NCBI GenBank assembly: GCA_030038335.1
Contig: JASHPC010000227.1
Span: 1 to 25,548, forward strand
Direction: 5' to 3'
DNA: 25,548 nucleotides
DNA from: Vulcanimicrobiota bacterium
GTDB lineage: Bacteria; Vulcanimicrobiota; Vulcanimicrobiia; Vulcanimicrobiales; Vulcanimicrobiaceae
Made by a program: the position numbers and the translations under genes. Position 1 is the first letter of the stretch. Every line of letters starts with the position of its first letter. This document shows, piece by piece, positions 23,317 to 25,548 of the stretch. A model generated the notes under the pieces. The model ran no database searches, had not been told where the DNA came from, and worked only from the letters and a program-made list of their open reading frames with translations.

Positions 23317-25473
23317 CTATGCCGTAATCATCGGCTCATCGGGAAGCTCGGCGCCAGGCAGTTCAGGCTCGTAAGCCATGAAGTCTTCGCGGCGCGGCAC
23401 GACGCGATTGAGAACGTAGCCGAGAATGTTGTGCACGCCCACTTGCTGCAGTCGCAGCATGGCGGCGCGCGCAGCGCGCAGATCCGTCTGCGCTGCGGCA
23501 AGCACGATTGCCGTGCCTGTCGCCTTGCGCGCTACGACGGCCGAGTCGAGATTGACCGAGAGCGCGGTGCAATCGATGACAGTACAGCGATATGATCGCT
23601 TCGTCTCTCGAAGGAGGTCATCCATGCGAGAGGATTGCAAAAGTTTGATTGGATTCGGCGTTGCCGTCCCGCTCGTGAGGAGGTCAAGGCCTGAGTACGT
23701 CGTCGACTGCACGATATCGTCGAGGTTCGCCCGACCGACGAGAATATCCGAAAGACCGCGGTCGTTCCTTAGGTGCAGCTTGGAATGAAGCGAGGCTCTG
23801 CGTAAGTCGGCGTCGATCAGGAGTACTCGCGGCTCGAGCTCGGCCATCGCAATCGCGACGTTCAGCGCAATGGTAGATTTTCCGTCGCCCTGTGAGGGGC
23901 TCGTTACGACGAGGGAGTCGAGCGGCGTATCGCTCGCGTACTTCATACTCGTCACGAGTTGCAAGAACGCTTCAACGCTCATCGATCGCACCCACGGTAG
24001 CTCGGGCGTCCCGTTGCGCATCTTCACGAGCGGAACGGCCGTGAGCTGAGGCAGCTCGAACTCGCTTTGCACGTCGCGGTCGTCTTTGACCGTGTTGTCG
24101 AAATAGTCGATGATGAGAGCTCCGATGACCGCAAGGATAATGCCGAGAACGATGCCGAGTGCGGTATTTAGGAAGAGACTCGGCCTCGCCGTCGCCATCC
24201 GTGGATCGGCGGGCTGCGTAACCGTGACGTCGCTTAGGGCGGTGTCCTTTGCGATCGTGGCGTTATTGTACGCTTGCTGCAACGCAGAGTAGACGTCTTG
24301 TGCAGAGGTAGCGGAGCGCTGAAGGTCCGATAATGTTGCCGCTTGCGCGGGAAGACTCGCCAGGATCGGCGACATTGCGCTGCGCTGGCCGTTGAGGGCT
24401 CTCATCTGCGCGCTATCTGAGGCAATATTCTCGCGCGTCGTCGCGACCTGTTGCTGAAGTTGTTGGTAGATTGGGTTAGGAACGGTGTTCGTGCTGGCCA
24501 CGATTGTTGCTTGCTGTGTCGCTATGTCTCGCTCCAGTGTGGCCTTTTGCTGTTTGAGAGATATGACCTCGGGATAGGCGTTGGTATAGGTTTTCAGGTC
24601 GTTATTGAGCTGAACGTTAACTTGCGCCAACTGGGTTTGCAGTTGCGCGATAACAGGATTTTGCGCCATCGTGCGCCCGCCGGTAACCGTCGCAGGCGTG
24701 GATGCAAGCTCACTCTGCTCGGTCGCGAGCATCGCGCTTTGAACGCGCCCGTCGGCCTGCGCTTGCCCGTATTTCGCATCGATTCCTGAGAGCGCCGCGA
24801 TCGTCGCCTGGGTTTGCGCGTTGATGTCCGCAATGTGGTGCTGGGCTTCGAACTGCGCCAGAGCGGTCTCCGCGCGGTGCATCTGCGCAGACGCTTGCGG
24901 CATCTGAGCTTGGAGGAAATTGATAGCATTATTCGCTTGCGAGGCGACGAGATTGCGTTCTTGGGCAATGACAGCATTGCCGAACGCGTTCGCGACGGCG
25001 GCAGCGGCATCCGGATTTGACCACGTCACCGACAGGGCGATGATGTTCGTATTCGTGACCGGTTGCACATCGACGTGCGAGAGAAGAGCGCCCGGCGACA
25101 TGCGCAGATTGAGTTGTTGCACGACATCCTGGGCAACAGGCTCTTCCTTGAACAGTTCTACGTACGTTTCGGCGGTCTGAACACCACTTGCGATCATAAG
25201 GGCGTTGAGCACGGGCAACTGGCTATTGGGCGTCCCTGTGGCAGAGTTCGATCCTCCCGACACGGGCACGGCAGCGTTGTCGCCGGCAATGAGCTTGATC
25301 GTCGTCGTGTAACTCTTCGGGATGATGAGTGAAACAGCGATGACGAGTGCAACGAAGCCTGAGAAGATAACGAGCATAGGACGTATGCGCCGCGTGAGCG
25401 TTCGAGCGAAAGCGCCAAGATCCGTTGATGCTGCAGCTGGAGGCGCTGAGATGGTTCCTGGAAGAGAAAGCAT
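23317..25473 (-). CDS. Polysaccharide co-polymerase / BY-type tyrosine kinase fusion (Wzz-CpsD-like)
   Basis: The 718-residue inner-membrane protein has TM1 at about 33-52, a Wzz-type domain, long Gln/Ala-rich coiled-coil segments (about 170-420), TM2 at about 434-456 after a Pro-rich motif (QPADPRMATARPS), and a cytoplasmic P-loop domain. Walker A is SPSQGDGKST (Lys532), Walker A' is VLLIDADLRR (about 550-559), and the Walker B position reads VIDCTA (Asp634) instead of the usual DTPP. Such proteins control chain length in Wzx/Wzy-dependent exopolysaccharide export. The C-terminal tyrosine cluster that BY-kinases autophosphorylate is absent; only one Tyr lies in the last 25 residues. The ATG overlaps the preceding frame's TAA (TAATG). 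It is followed by the receiver gene. Confidence 0.92.
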   Translation of the reverse strand: MLSLPGTISAPPAAASTDLGAFARTLTRRIRPMLVIFSGFVALVIAVSLIIPKSYTTTIKLIAGDNAAVPVSGGSNSATGTPNSQLPVLNALMIASGVQTAETYVELFKEEPVAQDVVQQLNLRMSPGALLSHVDVQPVTNTNIIALSVTWSNPDAAAAVANAFGNAVIAQERNLVASQANNAINFLQAQMPQASAQMHRAETALAQFEAQHHIADINAQTQATIAALSGIDAKYGQAQADGRVQSAMLATEQSELASTPATVTGGRTMAQNPVIAQLQTQLAQVNVQLNNDLKTYTNAYPEVISLKQQKATLERDIATQQATIVASTNTVPNPIYQQLQQQVATTRENIASDSAQMRALNGQRSAMSPILASLPAQAATLSDLQRSATSAQDVYSALQQAYNNATIAKDTALSDVTVTQPADPRMATARPSLFLNTALGIVLGIILAVIGALIIDYFDNTVKDDRDVQSEFELPQLTAVPLVKMRNGTPELPWVRSMSVEAFLQLVTSMKYASDTPLDSLVVTSPSQGDGKSTIALNVAIAMAELEPRVLLIDADLRRASLHSKLHLRNDRGLSDILVGRANLDDIVQSTTYSGLDLLTSGTATPNPIKLLQSSRMDDLLRETKRSYRCTVIDCTALSVNLDSAVVARKATGTAIVLAAAQTDLRAARAAMLRLQQVGVHNILGYVLNRVVPRREDFMAYEPELPGAELPDEPMITA

Positions 25474-25548
25474 TATGGAATGATTCTCGTGAGCAGGCCG
25501 AGATAGTAGAGGAACGGAGATGTCTCGATCCAGTTTGTAGGCGTCCGT
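25473..25548 (-). CDS. C-terminal fragment of an upstream gene of the exopolysaccharide operon (cut by window edge)
   Basis: On the - strand one frame stays open from the window edge to a TAA that shares one base with the BY-kinase ATG (TAATG). It encodes 24 residues ending in NWIETSPFLYYLGLLTRIIP. The overlap and hydrophobic-aromatic composition suggest a real coding end rather than a shadow, translationally coupled to the kinase gene. The fragment is too short to identify; an outer-membrane exporter or other exopolysaccharide gene would be expected from context. Confidence 0.5.
   Translation of the reverse strand, partial: RTPTNWIETSPFLYYLGLLTRIIP

Noticed and set aside
1..25548. CRISPR array, tRNA/rRNA genes, insertion sequences, prophage
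   Set aside because: No regularly spaced repeats, cloverleaf-like segments, transposase motifs or phage genes were recognised on either strand; tRNA absence was judged by eye only.

Overview
The window is a gene-dense stretch of bacterial chromosome, GC-rich by eye, with no rRNA, tRNA, CRISPR array, insertion sequence or prophage that I can see. It holds 23 genes, two of them cut by the window edges, and no gap between genes exceeds about 130 bp. The mix of PDZ/multi-TM/GAF proteins, secreted S9 and M61 peptidases, small DUF5985-like membrane proteins and a HU protein with a basic tail would suit a poorly cultured phylum such as Eremiobacterota (WPS-2). That is an impression, not a demonstrated placement.

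Layout. (1) Positions 2-7335 hold five paralogous membrane proteins with the order TM - extracytoplasmic PDZ - about eight more TM segments - cytoplasmic GAF. They form two subfamilies: type A on the + strand (one cut at the left edge, one at 312-2054, one at 3880-5649) and type B on the - strand (2039-3775, 5626-7335). Each complete A gene runs tail to tail into a B gene, and their coding 3' ends overlap by 16 and 24 bp. The TM/GAF part resembles the sensor half of 7TM-type histidine kinases, but no kinase or other known output domain follows. (2) 7464-7841 is a HU/IHF-type DNA-binding protein with a basic tail. (3) 7872-10846 is a two-gene operon: a GH36/clan-D-like TIM-barrel glycosidase and an N-acetylhexosamine 1-kinase (NahK-like). 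(4) 16273 down to 10839 on the - strand is a tightly overlapping six-gene operon: winged-helix regulator, two small DUF5985-like membrane proteins, an HPP membrane protein and two secreted S9 peptidases. (5) 16367-18524 on the + strand has a phytanoyl-CoA dioxygenase-family oxygenase, a histidine-rich lipoprotein and a small conserved hypothetical protein whose start codon lies in a perfect inverted repeat. (6) 22613 down to 18521 on the - strand is an M61-PDZ metallopeptidase followed by an S9A prolyl oligopeptidase. (7) 22651-22908 is a small one-TM protein. (8) 25548 down to 22913 on the - strand is the end of an exopolysaccharide operon: the tail of an unidentified gene, a Wzz/BY-kinase-type fusion and a degenerate stand-alone receiver domain.

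How it may fit together. Four exported peptidases and a possible amino-sugar glycosidase/kinase pair suggest a scavenger of peptides and glycans. The PDZ-bearing sensor array may monitor the envelope or extracellular polypeptides; this is inference. Converging genes overlap or lie within a few bases throughout, leaving no room for ordinary intergenic hairpin terminators there. The observation I find most worth follow-up is the kinase-less PDZ-TM-GAF array with its alternating A/B convergent pairs.
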